A DNA stretch of 14,106 nucleotides, from the NCBI GenBank assembly GCA_021796315.1, contig JAJYOH010000088.1, forward strand, positions 1 through 14,106. Reading direction: 5' to 3'. The DNA is from Chloroflexota bacterium. GTDB taxonomy: Bacteria; Chloroflexota; Anaerolineae; Anaerolineales; Villigracilaceae. The translations under genes were made by a program, and so were the position numbers. Below the pieces are notes generated by a model that saw only the letters and a program-made list of their open reading frames with translations, made no database searches and was not told the DNA's origin. Shown in pieces: positions 13,134 through 14,106 of this stretch (the stretch's first letter is position 1; every line of letters begins with the position of its first letter).

Positions 13134-14106
13134 ATGCACAAAAAATTCTTCGGCCCATTTTTTGCACTGTGTTTTTTGCTTGTCGCTTGTCAATTGTTTT
13201 CCGGGACATCTGTTCCGCCGATAACCGCGCCGCCTCCGGTCACCTCTGCGCCAGTTACTCAGCCTCCAACAGAATCTGCGCAGTTGACTCAAATCCCGAT
13301 GCAGGTTGGTTATGGCGTGAAAGGCCCGTGGTTTGAATTGTATTTCACCGACCCGACCAACCCGCTTGGAAAACAAATTGCGGGCGGCGCGGATGGCCCT
13401 CTCGTGGCGGCGATCGATGCGGCGCGTGTCAGCGTGGACATGGCTGCTTATAGTTTGAGCCTGAACAGCGTGCGCGACGCGTTGATCCGCGCGTATAAGC
13501 GCGGTTTGCAAGTGCGCATCGTGATGGAAAGCGACAACATGGATCGCTCCGATCCGCAGGCTTTGAAGGATGCCGGTATCCCGATGCTTGGGGATCGTCG
13601 TCAGGGCTTGATGCACGATAAGTTCGTTGTGATCGATCGTTCCGAGGTCTGGATGGGTTCGATGAATTTTACCGACTCGGGCGCGTACAAAGATAACAAT
13701 AATTTGATGCGCATCCGTTCGACGAAGATCGCGGAGGATTACACAACCGAATTCAACGAAATGTTCGTGGATGATAAATTCGGCTCGAACGATGTGCCCG
13801 CTACGCCGAATCCGCGCGTGACTTTGGATGGCACGCCGGTCGAAATTTATTTCTCGCCTGACGATCACGTGCAGAAGGCGATCCTGCCTTTGCTTCAAAA
13901 TGCCCAATCGAGCATTTATTTTCTGGCGTATTCATTTACTGCCGATCCGCTGGGCGAGGCAATCCGTCAGCGGGCCGCGGCGGGAGTCAAAGTTTCAGGT
14001 GTAATGGAGTCTGATCAGGTGGCGTCCAATGTCGGCACGGAGTTTGATCCGTTCAGGGCGGCGAAGCTGGATGTCCGACTGGATGGAAATCCCGGCCAAA
14101 TGCATC
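13134..14106 (+). CDS. Phospholipase D-like lipoprotein, cut by the window end
   Basis: From the ATG at 13134 an open frame runs off the end of the window (324 complete codons). The first residues form a lipoprotein signal (MHKKFFGPFFALCFLLVACQ, C19), followed by a Pro/Thr-rich linker to about residue 55. A first PLD half-domain follows, with the HKD motif MHDKFVVID at residues 160-168 (H161, K163, D168) and GSMNFT at 175-180. A second half begins near residue 232 (VEIYFSPDDHVQKAIL...IYFLAYSFTADPLGEAI), and the last visible codon is a His (14103-14105) at the expected place of the second HKD motif. The family includes phosphodiesterases and nucleases that act on phospholipids or DNA; here an exported, membrane-anchored enzyme is inferred. 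The substrate is unknown. Confidence 0.93.
   Translation, partial: MHKKFFGPFFALCFLLVACQLFSGTSVPPITAPPPVTSAPVTQPPTESAQLTQIPMQVGYGVKGPWFELYFTDPTNPLGKQIAGGADGPLVAAIDAARVSVDMAAYSLSLNSVRDALIRAYKRGLQVRIVMESDNMDRSDPQALKDAGIPMLGDRRQGLMHDKFVVIDRSEVWMGSMNFTDSGAYKDNNNLMRIRSTKIAEDYTTEFNEMFVDDKFGSNDVPATPNPRVTLDGTPVEIYFSPDDHVQKAILPLLQNAQSSIYFLAYSFTADPLGEAIRQRAAAGVKVSGVMESDQVASNVGTEFDPFRAAKLDVRLDGNPGQMH

Noticed and set aside
13056..13907. 283-codon minus-strand frame opposite the PLD gene
   Set aside because: It is rich in Arg and His with no family motif and lies antisense to a gene with a lipoprotein signal, an HKD motif, a ribosome binding site and a promoter.

Overview
The window looks like a chromosomal segment from a bacterium of the Chloroflexota (Anaerolineae-like). 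This is an inference from the mix of genes: two DUF3048 lipoproteins carrying an SdrD_B-like insert, PPOX-class and HEPN/MNT genes, a stand-alone MurJ and a YuiD/DUF212 protein, with repeat-rich gaps. No rRNA, tRNA or CRISPR array is visible.

Layout. Positions 1-1910 are an accessory, repeat-rich stretch in which three small minus-strand modules alternate with copies of a GATT/AATC repeat: a HEPN/MNT pair (384-1095, possibly led by a 30-codon ORF), a GxxExxY protein (1421-1804), and then a VapBC-type toxin-antitoxin pair (1914-2497). Positions 2590-4708 hold a two-gene operon for acetoacetyl-CoA/3-hydroxybutyryl-CoA metabolism (thiolase then 3-hydroxybutyryl-CoA dehydrogenase, minus strand), with a perfect 21-bp inverted repeat in the gap between them. 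Positions 4785-9046 (minus strand) contain two paralogous secreted lipoproteins of the DUF3048 (YerB-like) family, each interrupted by an SdrD_B-like domain, separated by a PPOX-fold oxidoreductase and preceded by a HIT-family hydrolase. Positions 9340-11263 (plus strand) form an xseA-xseB-DUF212 operon for exonuclease VII plus a small membrane protein. murJ (11408-13024, minus) lies convergent to it, and a phospholipase D-like lipoprotein (13134 onward, plus, cut by the window end) is divergent from murJ.

Common thread. Six of the promoters proposed here carry an exact TATAAT -10 hexamer without a convincing -35 box; at murJ and the first DUF3048 gene it lies so close to the ATG that leaderless or nearly leaderless transcripts are likely.

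The most unusual signal is architectural. At least five elements in 1-1900 and one element at 9212-9312, unrelated in sequence, share one design: a left half of about 9-bp units (TTGATTnnn or TCTSACAGG) followed by a right half of the same units in reverse complement (AATC or GACTTGTnn), giving a long imperfect foldback. Copies of the first family separate the small accessory genes, and one gene (GxxExxY) starts at the edge of one copy and ends inside another. This is the best candidate for something undescribed here, but its function is unknown.
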